A stretch of DNA of 64,000 nt, taken from contig NC_012785.1 in NCBI RefSeq assembly GCF_000023325.1, forward strand, positions 1,860,001 to 1,924,000. Reading direction: 5' to 3'. The notes beneath the pieces were generated by a model. The model worked only from the letters and a program-made list of their open reading frames with translations, was not told the origin of the DNA and searched no databases. Source of the DNA: Kosmotoga olearia TBF 19.5.1 (GTDB lineage Bacteria > Thermotogota > Thermotogae > Petrotogales > Kosmotogaceae). The position numbers were made by a program, and so were the translations under genes. Every line of letters begins with the position of its first letter. Position 1 is the first letter of the stretch. This document shows, in pieces, positions 26,137 to 34,701 of this stretch.

Positions 26137-27475
26137 GAGTAAAAGATCGATAACCGAGAGTCGAGAACCGGTAGCCGCTGCGCGGCCCTCCGAATCCCTT
26201 CGGGATTGTTACGGTGTGCCCGGCATGACATACAACTATAGGGTGAAAGTCCCGAATGCGGGGAGCGGAATAAGCATTAGCTGAGGGCAAGGGTGTCACT
26301 GGTAACGGTGAATCTGAAGGAAGCCTAAGGCAAAATCCGGAACTGAACGAAAGTGAACCAGTGTTGGCCGGTAGAGTGGGTAACCTTGCCGAGAATGGGT
26401 AAGCCCGAGCTCCAACTCTACAGGTTTGGATGGCAGGATTCGGAAGAAAGCTGTATGTCTTACCCGGGGAAGTCCTCACTCGTCCCAAAATGGGTAAGCC
26501 GGAACAAGGGGAGACCCAAGGACTGGTGAAGCGGAGGAGGATGGCAGACGAACCCGTAGTAGTGTTGAACCTCTCTGAAAGGAGAAGGGACTATCGCCTT
26601 GAGCGATGGGGGTAACAGGAACCGAAAGGGCCTGTTACTTGCGAAGGGGGGAAGGATTGAGGAAATGGCACAAAGGGAAGCGAGTATAACAGGAGCTCGT
26701 AACGGAGGCTGAAATGCCGACGGTGGTCTGAAATGGCTGGGGCAGGCAAGTAATCCATTATAGGGTTGGGCATATTCCTCGAAAGGGGTAGAAAACCGAT
26801 GCCTGTGTGGAAGAAGAAACCGATTCTGTTATATGCGACTTATTCTGAAGGCCATGCGGAGGTAATATGATGGTACTTAACCACCGTCGGAGAATCCGAT
26901 ACTCAATCCATGAGCCGTGTACGTTGGCCCGTACGCACGGTTCTGTGAGAGGACGGGGGGATTCCCCCCTCCTACTCGATAACCACTGCGTGGTTGAAAA
27001 AAGCTGTCATTCTGGAAATGTTTAATCGCAGAATCTGCTGCACAGACTGTCATTTTGGAAATGTCTTATCCAGAATCTTGTTTTCTCTTAAGAACGTTAT
27101 CCTGAATCGAGTTCAGGATAACGGGTGGGGGTATTCAGAATGACGGGTGGGGGATTCATGATAACGGGTTAGGGTGTTTGGTGAATAATAAAGTAGGGGC
27201 ACAGCATGCTGTATAAAATCCGTGAGTCCGAGACCCGAGAATCCGAGAAATCAAGAACAGTAGATCCTGAATCGAGTTCAGGATGACATTCATACGGTCA
27301 ATTTGCCAGCTCTATCAACTGCGTAGCAGTTCGCAACAACCACGAAGTGGTTCGAGACAACTCCGCAGGAGTTCGTAACAACCGCTTGCGGTTCGTGTCG
27401 CTCCATCAACTGACAGCGTAGCAAGCCTCGGCTGCGTAGCAGCTACCGGATCTCGGATCTCGATTCTCGTGTTTA
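26137..27475. repeat. Repeat island A: mini-hairpin arrays, dispersed repeats and inverted termini
   Basis: The island between the YgiQ and OsmC genes has no protein gene. It begins with CCGAGAGTCGAGAACCGGTAGC-like sequence (26153-26174) and ends with an inverted copy (27443-27470). Hairpins of 13-15 nt occur at 26174-26186, 26193-26207 and, after the intron, 26981-26995. Inverse-orientation copies follow with a 21-nt period at 27317-27331, 27338-27352, 27359-27373 and 27380-27393. Between them lie two GTCATTCTGG-type repeats (27006, 27049) and two ATCCTGAA/TTCAGGAT palindromes (27099-27119, 27264-27284). Confidence 0.8.
26214..26980 (+). mobile_element. ORF-less group II intron
   Basis: The element starts GTGTGCCCGGCATG and includes AGGGTGAAAGTCCCGAA, both typical of bacterial group II introns. 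Domain V is 26912-26943 (GAGCC...GGTTC), with the AGC catalytic triad. Domain VI follows and ends CCTACTCGAT, with the branch-point A at 26974, seven bases from the 3' end. The flanking repeat gives the boundaries: removing 26214-26980 restores a GTTACG-AACCAC junction seen elsewhere in the arrays. CGTAAC at 26698-26703 is complementary to the last six exon bases, GTTACG, and is a candidate EBS1. No reverse transcriptase is encoded, so mobility would need a protein from elsewhere. Confidence 0.88.
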
Positions 27476-27485
27476 TCAAGAGCGC

Positions 27486-27929
27486 TTACCTGCTGGCTTC
27501 AACCGTAATATTCACCGGTGTTGGATTCTGGAGGTTGTCTGAGACGGGACAGCGTTGTTCGATGGTTTCAAGCCATTTCTTCAAAGTGTCTTCGTCTGCA
27601 TCTGTATCAACTTTCATGACAACATCGATCTTTTTGTAGCCGGCTCTTTCTTCGGTTGGTTTTCCCATGAATTTAGCTGGATCAAGAACTCCGGAAATTT
27701 CTATGGAAAGATTCCGGATTTCTATTCCCATTTCTTTTGCTACAAGATGTCCTACAACATTCAAACATCCGGCAAGAGCAGCAAGGACGTATTCAACGGG
27801 GTTAGCTCCCTGATCTGTCCCTCCGAGCTGAGGTGGTTCATCGACTATCATTGTGAAATTTCTTGCATTAACAGTTACTCGCGCGGGGTTATCCGACACT
27901 GCTGAAATCTTGAATTTCATATCAGGCAT
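27486..27929 (-). CDS. OsmC family peroxiredoxin-like protein
   Basis: OsmC/Ohr proteins reduce organic hydroperoxides with two cysteines. Here they are visible as LAGCLNVV (near residue 55) and QRCPVSDNL (near 129) in a 147-residue protein. TDQGANPVEYVLAALAGC is the family core. A Thermotoga structural-genomics protein belongs to the same group. GGAGGTG precedes the ATG. The gene ends against repeat island A, 10 nt from its border. Confidence 0.9.
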   Translation of the reverse strand: MPDMKFKISAVSDNPARVTVNARNFTMIVDEPPQLGGTDQGANPVEYVLAALAGCLNVVGHLVAKEMGIEIRNLSIEISGVLDPAKFMGKPTEERAGYKKIDVVMKVDTDADEDTLKKWLETIEQRCPVSDNLQNPTPVNITVEASR

Positions 27930-28072
27930 ATTAACACCTCCATGTTTGTGATTTGTTTCACTTAAATTTTAACAAAGACTAATTCCGATTATATTACTCG
28001 GAGTTTACATTCCCAATAAAAGAATCCTTTTTCTCGGTCAGGGCTTTTCAACGCATAACCAATTTAGGAAAA

Positions 28073-28885
28073 TTAATCCAGTAATTGGAGATCATCAGGT
28101 TCAAGGATAATGTCAGCGGCTTCGAGATTTTCTTTTAGATGTTGAATATTTGTGGAGCGGGGGATTGCAATGACGTTGTCTTTTGAAATTAGCCATGAAA
28201 GCATAATCTGGTAGATTGTAGCGTTATGTTTTTTAGCGATTTTTTTAAGCACTTTTTCTGTATGTTTTGAAAGGCTTCCTTTTTTAAGTGGTGTATATGC
28301 TGTAAGGGTAATACCGTTTTCCTGACAGAAGGGTAAAAGCTCGTTTTCTGGTTCTCGGTCTTCAAGGTTATAAAGAACCTGGTTACAGACAATCGGGACA
28401 GGAGAAATGAGCAGCGATTTCTTTAATAGTGCCACGTCAAAATTTGAAACTCCTATGTATCTTATATATCCGGCTTTTGACAGTTCTGCCATTGTGGTCA
28501 GGGTTTCTTTTAGGTCCATATCAGGAACTGGCCAGTGGATCAGATATAAATCGATGTAATCTGTCCCCAATCTTTTTAGAGATCCTTTAAGGGCTTTCGG
28601 AAGCTCTTCTTTTGAGAGGTGAGTTGGCCAGACTTTTGATGTTATGAAAAGTTTACTCCTGTCAAAGGTTTTTATTGCTTCTCCTATGAGTTCTTCGGTG
28701 TGCCCACCACCATAATACTCTGCCGTGTCGATGTGTGTATATCCCATCTCAATCGCAGCCTGAAGAATTTTAATGTTTTCTTTGTCCCGCGAATAATCTG
28801 GGGTTTCCCTGCCGCCTATTTCCCATGTTCCCAATCCTATAGCGGGAATCTCTTCACCCGTACTTCCCAATTGTTTGAAACCCAT
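28073..28885 (-). CDS. Aldo/keto reductase
   Basis: A (beta/alpha)8 NADPH-dependent oxidoreductase of about 270 residues. The catalytic tetrad is visible: Asp in HIDTAEYYGGG with its Tyr (near 50-56), Lys in FITSKVWP (near 79) and His in YLIHWPVPD (near 110). VSNF and the nucleotide-binding IPRSTN complete the family pattern. I chose the ATG at 28885, behind GGTGGT; a second ATG six codons upstream sits in the same RNA hairpin. Substrate unknown. Confidence 0.9.
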   Translation of the reverse strand: MGFKQLGSTGEEIPAIGLGTWEIGGRETPDYSRDKENIKILQAAIEMGYTHIDTAEYYGGGHTEELIGEAIKTFDRSKLFITSKVWPTHLSKEELPKALKGSLKRLGTDYIDLYLIHWPVPDMDLKETLTTMAELSKAGYIRYIGVSNFDVALLKKSLLISPVPIVCNQVLYNLEDREPENELLPFCQENGITLTAYTPLKKGSLSKHTEKVLKKIAKKHNATIYQIMLSWLISKDNVIAIPRSTNIQHLKENLEAADIILEPDDLQLLD

Positions 28886-28908
28886 GAAAGCACCACCTTT
28901 CATGGGTT
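28879..28908 (-). promoter_or_regulatory. Hairpin enclosing the aldo/keto reductase start site
   Basis: A perfect 12-bp stem (AACCCATGAAAG with CTTTCATGGGTT) and 6-nt loop GTGGTG. The GGTGGT ribosome-binding site lies at the loop and stem edge, and both candidate ATG codons are buried in the stem. Confidence 0.5.
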
Positions 28909-28941
28909 ATTTTATCAAATTGCCATTGCAGTAAAAACGCA

Positions 28942-28969
28942 TTAGACAACACTGTGGTTGTGATATGAT
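28942..28969 (+). promoter_or_regulatory. Possible promoter of the zinc-ribbon membrane protein gene
   Basis: TTAGAC (28942-28947) and TATGAT (28964-28969) are 16 nt apart. A 7-bp stem GGAACAT/ATGTTCC (28976-28982 with 29005-29011) would form at the very 5' end of the transcript. Confidence 0.4.
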
Positions 28970-29026
28970 AAGTGCGGAACATGATGCCAGGCGTAAAGCA
29001 GGATATGTTCCTGTGGGGGTGCTGTT

Positions 29027-29524
29027 ATGAGTAGCATTAGTTCACCGGACGACTTTCAGGTTGGAAAGATGATAAAGATAATTGTAAAGATAATTGGGGG
29101 AATCTTTACCCTGGTTGGGACTTTGATGCTTGTTATCGCTATGATGAGTTTTTTCGTTCCAACGATGTATTACGCTTTTCCAAATTTCTTTTTGTTGTTT
29201 TTTTCAGGCTTTATTCTTGTGAAAATCGGAAGAAGTATTTCCAGATTATTTCCTAAGAAGGAGGTACCCCAAGAAAAAAAGGAAAGTTCTGAGAAGGTTG
29301 AAAAAAAGCGTGATAGAGAGCGTTATGAACATCGCCGTTATACCGCGCTGAGGAAATATGTTCGATGCCACGAATGCGACGCTGAGAATCCACCGGATGC
29401 CTTCAGATGTGTCAAATGTGGGGCTTCTTTTGAGAATAAAAAGGTTTGCTCTTTGTGCTACAAATTGGTTGATAAAGACGTGCGATTTTGCAAAAACTGC
29501 GGTCATGATTTTAATCTTGATTAA
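29027..29524 (+). CDS. Membrane protein with C-terminal double zinc ribbon
   Basis: The 165-residue protein has two hydrophobic segments (about 18-42 and 48-66), a charged Lys/Glu linker (about 75-105), and two zinc-ribbon units: CHEC...CVKC (near 113-130) and CSLC...CKNC (near 140-160). Such tails usually mediate protein or nucleic-acid contacts on the cytosolic side. I do not recognise a specific family function. It starts behind GGGGGTG. It stands alone between the divergent aldo/keto reductase and the sugar cassette. Confidence 0.7.
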   Translation: MSSISSPDDFQVGKMIKIIVKIIGGIFTLVGTLMLVIAMMSFFVPTMYYAFPNFFLLFFSGFILVKIGRSISRLFPKKEVPQEKKESSEKVEKKRDRERYEHRRYTALRKYVRCHECDAENPPDAFRCVKCGASFENKKVCSLCYKLVDKDVRFCKNCGHDFNLD

Positions 29525-29681
29525 TCTTTAAAGATTGTTATTGAGAAACTTCGTTTTTTTCGTCTTTCTGGGAAAAGGCTGTAATAAATTTCTTCATTTG
29601 AAGAAAGATGTCCCCATGAAAAATACATGAATACATGATAGTTGGAGATGTTAAAATATAACCAGAAAAGGAGTGGAGATT

Positions 29682-31577
29682 TTGGAGAGGGAAAAAATCA
29701 GAAATTTCACAAGGTTTATCATTCTTACCGGCGTTGATTTTTTGCTTATCTACGCCTCTTATGCCCTTGGTATGTATTTTAGATACGGTTTGTTTTCTTT
29801 GAACGAACCTCATTTCTTTCAAAATGGTCTTTTTTTCAGCTTCTTTATCTTGCTCTCGATGATATTCAACGGTGTTTATTCCATCGCGTGGAGTTATTCC
29901 TCCTTTCGTGATTACTGGGTGATTCTACGGGGAGCTTTTATTGGTTATGCTGCGGGGTTTGCTTTTGGAAGATTAATGCTTCTTGCTGGCATGGATGTGT
30001 TCACCGTTCCTTTCACGGTAGCGACGATGACGTTTATTGGGGCAACTTTTTTGATAATCTGGTCCAGAATATTCTGGTTGACGTATCTGTTCCTGAAGAT
30101 AGAGCGTTCCGGGAAGTCTCTGGATAGAATTCTCATTGTGGGTGCCGGAGATGCTGGAACAACGCTGGTTGATGAAATAACACGGCATCCCGAATACGGG
30201 AGAGTCGTAGGATTTGTGGATGATTCACCGAGAAAGCAAAAGAAAAGAATACGTGGAATTCCTGTTCTTGGTACAACGGAAGAGATAATGCAAATAGTCG
30301 ATAAATACCAGATAAACAGGGTTATAATTGCTATTCCTTCGGCTACATCCGATCAAATGAGAAGGATAATGTACAGAATCGATAGGAATAAAGTTCGGGT
30401 TCAAACGCTTCCCGGGCTAACCGAGATCATAGATAGGAAAGCGCGATTGGGGTATCTCAGGGACATAAATATAGAGGATTTACTTGGACGTGAACCTGTT
30501 GAAATAGATAAGAAATCTTTGAGAGGCTATATAACCGGAAAACGTGTTCTTGTAACTGGTGCAGGGGGAAGTATAGGCAGCGAGCTTTGCCGCCAAATAG
30601 CGTATTTGGAACCGAAAGCTCTCATCATTCTCGGAAAAGGTGAAAACAGCATTCACAATATAGAGGAAGAATTAAAGGAAAAATATCCAGATCTAAAGGT
30701 TCATAGAGTAATAGGAGACGTTCAGGATAAAGACAGGATGGAATTTATAATAGCCACCTTTAAGCCCGAGATTATTTTTCATGCCGCTGCTCATAAACAT
30801 GTACCGATAATGGAGGAAAATCCGACAGAAGCCTTCAGGGTAAATACACTTGGAACTTATATCCTGGCATCCATAGCTGAAAAATATGGATGTGAAAGGT
30901 TCGTGATGATTTCCACCGATAAGGCTGTCAGGCCATCTTCAATAATGGGTGTTTCGAAAAGACTTGCCGAGCAGATTTTGAAGTCAATAGCGCGTTATTC
31001 GAAGATGCGCATCGGCATTGTACGATTTGGAAATGTCCTTGGAAGCAGGGGGAGCGTTGTTCCGAAGTTCAAAAAGCAAATAGAAAATGGTGGTCCTGTT
31101 ACGGTAACAGATCCAAGAATGACGCGATATTTCATGACCATCCCCGAAGCAGTCTCTCTCGTTATGCAGGCCGGGGCATACGCAAAAAACGGTGATGTCT
31201 TTGTCCTGGATATGGGAAAACCTGTGAAGATATCTGATTTAGCAAGAGATATGATAACCCTTGCTGGTTATGTTCCGGATCAGGAGATAAAAATAGAATA
31301 TATAGGTGCAAGACCGGGAGAGAAGCTTTTTGAGGAATTATCACTGGATTCTGAAAAATTTGATAAAACACCCCATCCAAAGATCTTCAGGCTCAAAGAT
31401 GACAGGGAATTCATGGAAGGAGAGGAATTGAAGGCTTTTATAGATAAAATGAGTATAACAATAAAAGAGCACGATATATCTGAAATCAACAAAATAATTC
31501 AGCAATATGTACCAGACGCGATAGCCAGGGTGAAAGTTGAAATACCGGAACTCGGTTTGAGAAAAGAGAAAAAGTAG
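29682..31577 (+). CDS. CapD/PglF-like nucleotide-sugar 4,6-dehydratase, membrane form
   Basis: A protein of about 630 residues with four N-terminal membrane segments (about 10-115), a first Rossmann domain (ILIVGAGDAGT near 150), and a C-terminal short-chain dehydrogenase domain with VTGAGGSIGSELCRQ near 290. The SMVSTDKAV-type segment appears as MISTDKAVRPSSIMGVSKR, with the Met-Lys replacement of Tyr-xxx-Lys typical of the FlaA1/PglF/WbpM group. It probably converts UDP-GlcNAc to a 4-keto-6-deoxy sugar. TTG at 29682 has AAGGAG at 8 nt; GTG three codons earlier is the alternative. It heads a three-gene surface-sugar cassette. Confidence 0.88.
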   Translation: MEREKIRNFTRFIILTGVDFLLIYASYALGMYFRYGLFSLNEPHFFQNGLFFSFFILLSMIFNGVYSIAWSYSSFRDYWVILRGAFIGYAAGFAFGRLMLLAGMDVFTVPFTVATMTFIGATFLIIWSRIFWLTYLFLKIERSGKSLDRILIVGAGDAGTTLVDEITRHPEYGRVVGFVDDSPRKQKKRIRGIPVLGTTEEIMQIVDKYQINRVIIAIPSATSDQMRRIMYRIDRNKVRVQTLPGLTEIIDRKARLGYLRDINIEDLLGREPVEIDKKSLRGYITGKRVLVTGAGGSIGSELCRQIAYLEPKALIILGKGENSIHNIEEELKEKYPDLKVHRVIGDVQDKDRMEFIIATFKPEIIFHAAAHKHVPIMEENPTEAFRVNTLGTYILASIAEKYGCERFVMISTDKAVRPSSIMGVSKRLAEQILKSIARYSKMRIGIVRFGNVLGSRGSVVPKFKKQIENGGPVTVTDPRMTRYFMTIPEAVSLVMQAGAYAKNGDVFVLDMGKPVKISDLARDMITLAGYVPDQEIKIEYIGARPGEKLFEELSLDSEKFDKTPHPKIFRLKDDREFMEGEELKAFIDKMSITIKEHDISEINKIIQQYVPDAIARVKVEIPELGLRKEKK

Positions 31578-31619
31578 TGAGTAGGTTCTGTAAAAAGTTT
31601 TTTGAAAGGAGCAGATTAT

Positions 31620-32783
31620 ATGTTTGTTCCCCTTGCCAGACCCGATATAACCCAGAAAGAAATTGATGCTGTAACAGAGGTAATGAAATCTGGGATTTTA
31701 TCAATAGGAAAAAAGGTAGTTGAGTTTGAAAAACTCGTCGCGAATTACAGCGAAAGGACCTATGGGATAGCTGTAAACAGCGGAACAAGTGCACTCCATC
31801 TAGCTTTGAAAGCTCTTGGTGTCAAACCTGGAGATTTCGTTATAACCAGTCCTTTCACTTTTATTTCGTCCGCAAATGTAGCGCTTTTTGAAGGAGCAAT
31901 CCCTGTTTTTGCCGATATCGACGAAAAAACTTTCAATGTAACGCCAAAAACCTTTAAAGAAGCCATTGAAAGGTACCACAGGAAGGGGTTCAAAACTTCC
32001 AAAGTCAAATACTCACCTTTCAAACCAAGGTTTTTCGTTGCTGTTGATATTTTTGGTCATCCTCTCGACTGGGATGGAATAAATGAGGTTGCTGCTAAAT
32101 GGGGTATACAGATAGTTGAGGATTCATGTGAAGCCCTTGGAAGTGAATACAAAGGGAAAAGGATAGGTAGCTTCGGGGCAGCCGGGACTTTTGCTTTCTA
32201 TCCCAACAAACAGATAACCACCGGTGAAGGCGGGATAGTTGTAACGGACGATCCCGAAATAGCAAAACTCGTGAAAAGCATGAGAAATCAGGGCAGGGGA
32301 GAGAACGAAAACTGGCTTGAACACGTTAGAATTGGTTATAATTACCGGCTTGACGAAGTTTCCGCTGCGATAGGTGTGGAGCAAATGAAGCGTATAGAGG
32401 AAATTCTGGAAAAAAGAGAATTGGTAGCAAAAAGGTACAATGAGCTACTGAAGAATGTTGACGGAATCGAAACTCCCTTTGTGGATAGTTACGTCAGCAG
32501 GAAGAGCTGGTTTGTTTACGTTGTTAAACTTGCTCCCGAAATCGATAGAAATAAGGTAAGGGAATACCTTCAGAAAAACGGCGTGCAATGTCGTGAATAT
32601 TTCAAGCCCGTACATTTGCAACCCTTCTATAGAGAGCAGTTTGGATATGAACCCGGTACCTTTGAAATTACTGAAAAAGTATCCAAAAGAACTCTTGCGA
32701 TTCCTTTTTTCAACGCTTTAACCCTTGAAGAACAAGAATACGTTGTCGAAACGCTAAAAAAAGCAATAGAATTTGCAGGGTGA
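31620..32783 (+). CDS. DegT/DnrJ/EryC1/StrS family sugar aminotransferase
   Basis: A PLP enzyme of about 387 residues that aminates keto sugars. It shows SGTSALHLAL (near 54), the PLP-phosphate segment EDSCEALGSEYKGK (near 168), and the Schiff-base lysine in FAFYPNKQITTGEGG (near 196). With the upstream dehydratase it would make a 4-amino-4,6-dideoxy sugar. The ATG at 31620 has AAGGAG at 8 nt; the frame opens six codons earlier at a TTG without one. Confidence 0.92.
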   Translation: MFVPLARPDITQKEIDAVTEVMKSGILSIGKKVVEFEKLVANYSERTYGIAVNSGTSALHLALKALGVKPGDFVITSPFTFISSANVALFEGAIPVFADIDEKTFNVTPKTFKEAIERYHRKGFKTSKVKYSPFKPRFFVAVDIFGHPLDWDGINEVAAKWGIQIVEDSCEALGSEYKGKRIGSFGAAGTFAFYPNKQITTGEGGIVVTDDPEIAKLVKSMRNQGRGENENWLEHVRIGYNYRLDEVSAAIGVEQMKRIEEILEKRELVAKRYNELLKNVDGIETPFVDSYVSRKSWFVYVVKLAPEIDRNKVREYLQKNGVQCREYFKPVHLQPFYREQFGYEPGTFEITEKVSKRTLAIPFFNALTLEEQEYVVETLKKAIEFAG

Positions 32784-33688
32784 AGGCCATGGAATTTTTA
32801 TTAGCTTGTTCACTGTCCATCTTCATGACTTTTGTCTTCAGGCATATTGGAATAAAATTTGGATTTTTAGATAAACCTGCCGGGAAACTCAAACCTCATG
32901 AAACAGCTATTCCCTATACCGGGGGTACAGCCATACTTTTGAGCCTTATCCCTTGGCTGATCCATGAACCGGGTTATATGGTTGTTGTTGTTTCACTCTG
33001 GGCGATAGGGTTTATAGATGATGTTAAAGGATTGAATCCGTCTTTAAGGTTAATGATTGAACTTTTAGCAGGTTTTTTATTTTCTCTCTATTATCTAAAC
33101 AACTCTTTTTTTGAATCTCTGTTTCTTGCTTTCCTGTTTGCGGCTGTGGTAAATGCCTTCAACATGATAGATGGGATGGATGGTGTTTGCAGCGGAGTGG
33201 TTGTTGTATCTGCGCTGGTTCTTGTTATAGTGTTTCAGTTACATCCACTTTTGCTTGCTTTTGCCGGGACTTTTTTTGGTTTTTTCGTCTGGAACTTTCC
33301 TCCAGCGAAGATATTCCTTGGTGATCAGGGTTCTTATATAGCCGGTGCGTTTATGGGAATGATGCTTTTAAACAGTTACGGTACTGAATCATTTATACCG
33401 GTTTTAGCGGTGGTATGGTTGCCGTTACTTGATCTATCAGCTGGTTTCTTACGGAGGATTATTGCCGGAAAGTCTCCCTTTGAAGGGGATAGGGATCATT
33501 TTTACGATAAGCTCTTCTCACTCACAAAAGAAAACAAAAAAGCCACCACAATACTTTCTATTATGATGGCTTTTTTGTGGTCGGTTTTGGGGCTTCTTCC
33601 CAACGCTATCATGAGTGTATCGCTTTTATGCTTGCTTTCAGTGGTTCTAGTGTTCAAGCTTAAACTCTTAAAACAGCAGTCTATTTGA
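32780..33688 (+). CDS. MraY/WecA-family polyprenyl-phosphate sugar-1-phosphate transferase
   Basis: An integral membrane protein of about 300 residues with about nine helices. Family motifs are FIDDVKGL (near 78), NAFNMIDGMDG (near 121), KIFLGDQGS (near 172) and the C-terminal GDRDHFYDKL loop (near 236). WecA/TagO-like enzymes load GlcNAc-1-P or a related sugar onto undecaprenyl phosphate to start glycan assembly. GTG overlaps the preceding stop; ATG at 32789 is the other candidate. No glycosyltransferase or flippase follows, so the cassette is incomplete here. It converges on corA with an 8-nt overlap. Confidence 0.88.
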   Translation: MKAMEFLLACSLSIFMTFVFRHIGIKFGFLDKPAGKLKPHETAIPYTGGTAILLSLIPWLIHEPGYMVVVVSLWAIGFIDDVKGLNPSLRLMIELLAGFLFSLYYLNNSFFESLFLAFLFAAVVNAFNMIDGMDGVCSGVVVVSALVLVIVFQLHPLLLAFAGTFFGFFVWNFPPAKIFLGDQGSYIAGAFMGMMLLNSYGTESFIPVLAVVWLPLLDLSAGFLRRIIAGKSPFEGDRDHFYDKLFSLTKENKKATTILSIMMAFLWSVLGLLPNAIMSVSLLCLLSVVLVFKLKLLKQQSI

Positions 33689-34613
33689 ACCACTTTATTT
33701 TAAAGAGCGTAAAGCCAAATATCACCGCGGCAACCGCGGAAATTCCCATTGTTATGGCGAAAGCATAATCGTTACCACTGAGCGGTAGTTTTATGTTCAT
33801 TCCCCACATGGATGCTGTGAGCATTGGTATCTGGAGGACCAGAGTGACTATGGTCAACACCTTCATTACAACATTCAGGTTATTCGATATGACTGAAGCG
33901 AAGGCATCCATCATTCCGCTGAGGATGTCGCTATAAATCTTCGCCATTTCTATGGCCTGACGGTTGTCTATGATTATGTCTTCAAAAAGGTCTTCATCAT
34001 CTTCGTAGAGTGTGAGAATACTCGCCATTTTGAGTTTTTCAAACATGAGCTCGTTGGAACGCAGTGAGGTTGTGAAATATACAAGGGACTTTTCGAGGTT
34101 CAACATAGCTACAAGTTCCTTATTTCTTGTAGAACGGTGAAGTTCTTTCTCGATGTCGTTAGATCTCTTTCTAATCTCTTTCAAATATCTGAGGTAGTAG
34201 ATAACAGCGACCTCAAATATTCTCAACAGGAATCTGTTCCGTTTTTTGGTAGAGAAATCCTTTATTTTGTTCTGGAAGAAATCTTTGAAAATCTCGTTGT
34301 CATTCAGACAAATAGTTACAAAAGCGGTAGGCGTGATGGCTACGCCGATCGGAAGTGTTTTGTATGGAACCTCTGGGTCTTTCTCATCGTAATAGGGAAC
34401 TTTTGCAATAACATATATTATATCTTCGTCCTGTTCGAATCTCGCTCTCTCTTCGGGGTCTAACGCGTCCCAAACAAAATCTTCGTCTATGCCGAATTTT
34501 GAGAGCACTTCGATGTCCGAAGAATCAGGTGAAACCACATAAACCCACGATTTTTCACGAAACTCGCTGAGTTCTTTCAATTCTCTTTTTTCGGTTATGA
34601 AATATCTAATCAT
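33681..34613 (-). CDS. corA: CorA-family magnesium/divalent cation transporter
   Basis: The 310-residue protein has the CorA plan: a cytosolic N-terminal alpha/beta domain, a long helix, and two C-terminal membrane helices (about 250-270 and 283-303). The GMN selectivity motif is at about 262 (SMWGMNIKLP). CorA forms pentameric channels that admit Mg2+ and close when internal Mg2+ is high. The ATG has AGGAG at 9 nt. A leader ORF and foldable RNA lie between its promoter and start, suggesting translational control. Confidence 0.93.
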   Translation of the reverse strand: MIRYFITEKRELKELSEFREKSWVYVVSPDSSDIEVLSKFGIDEDFVWDALDPEERARFEQDEDIIYVIAKVPYYDEKDPEVPYKTLPIGVAITPTAFVTICLNDNEIFKDFFQNKIKDFSTKKRNRFLLRIFEVAVIYYLRYLKEIRKRSNDIEKELHRSTRNKELVAMLNLEKSLVYFTTSLRSNELMFEKLKMASILTLYEDDEDLFEDIIIDNRQAIEMAKIYSDILSGMMDAFASVISNNLNVVMKVLTIVTLVLQIPMLTASMWGMNIKLPLSGNDYAFAITMGISAVAAVIFGFTLFKIKWFK

Positions 34614-34701
34614 AATTTTCCTCTCCTTTGCCTCGTTTTGTTAGGATTGTTGACTACGATGCGAGGCCTGAGGAGGGTGAGCTCTTGCCCTCACTTCCAG
34701 T
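34614..34701 (-). promoter_or_regulatory. Foldable RNA between the leader ORF and corA
   Basis: Three pairings compete. GTGAG/CTCAC and GAGGG/CCCTC (both just after the leader stop) exclude each other. GCCTCG/CGAGGC closes a loop just ahead of the corA ribosome-binding site. CCTCCT (34671-34676) can pair with the AGGAG of that site (34623-34627). Ribosome position on the leader ORF could decide which forms. Confidence 0.4.

Noticed and set aside
26430-26615. Protein-coding remnant of an intron-encoded reverse transcriptase
   Set aside because: The short frames inside the intron show no RT motifs and overlap ribozyme sequence typical of the intron core.
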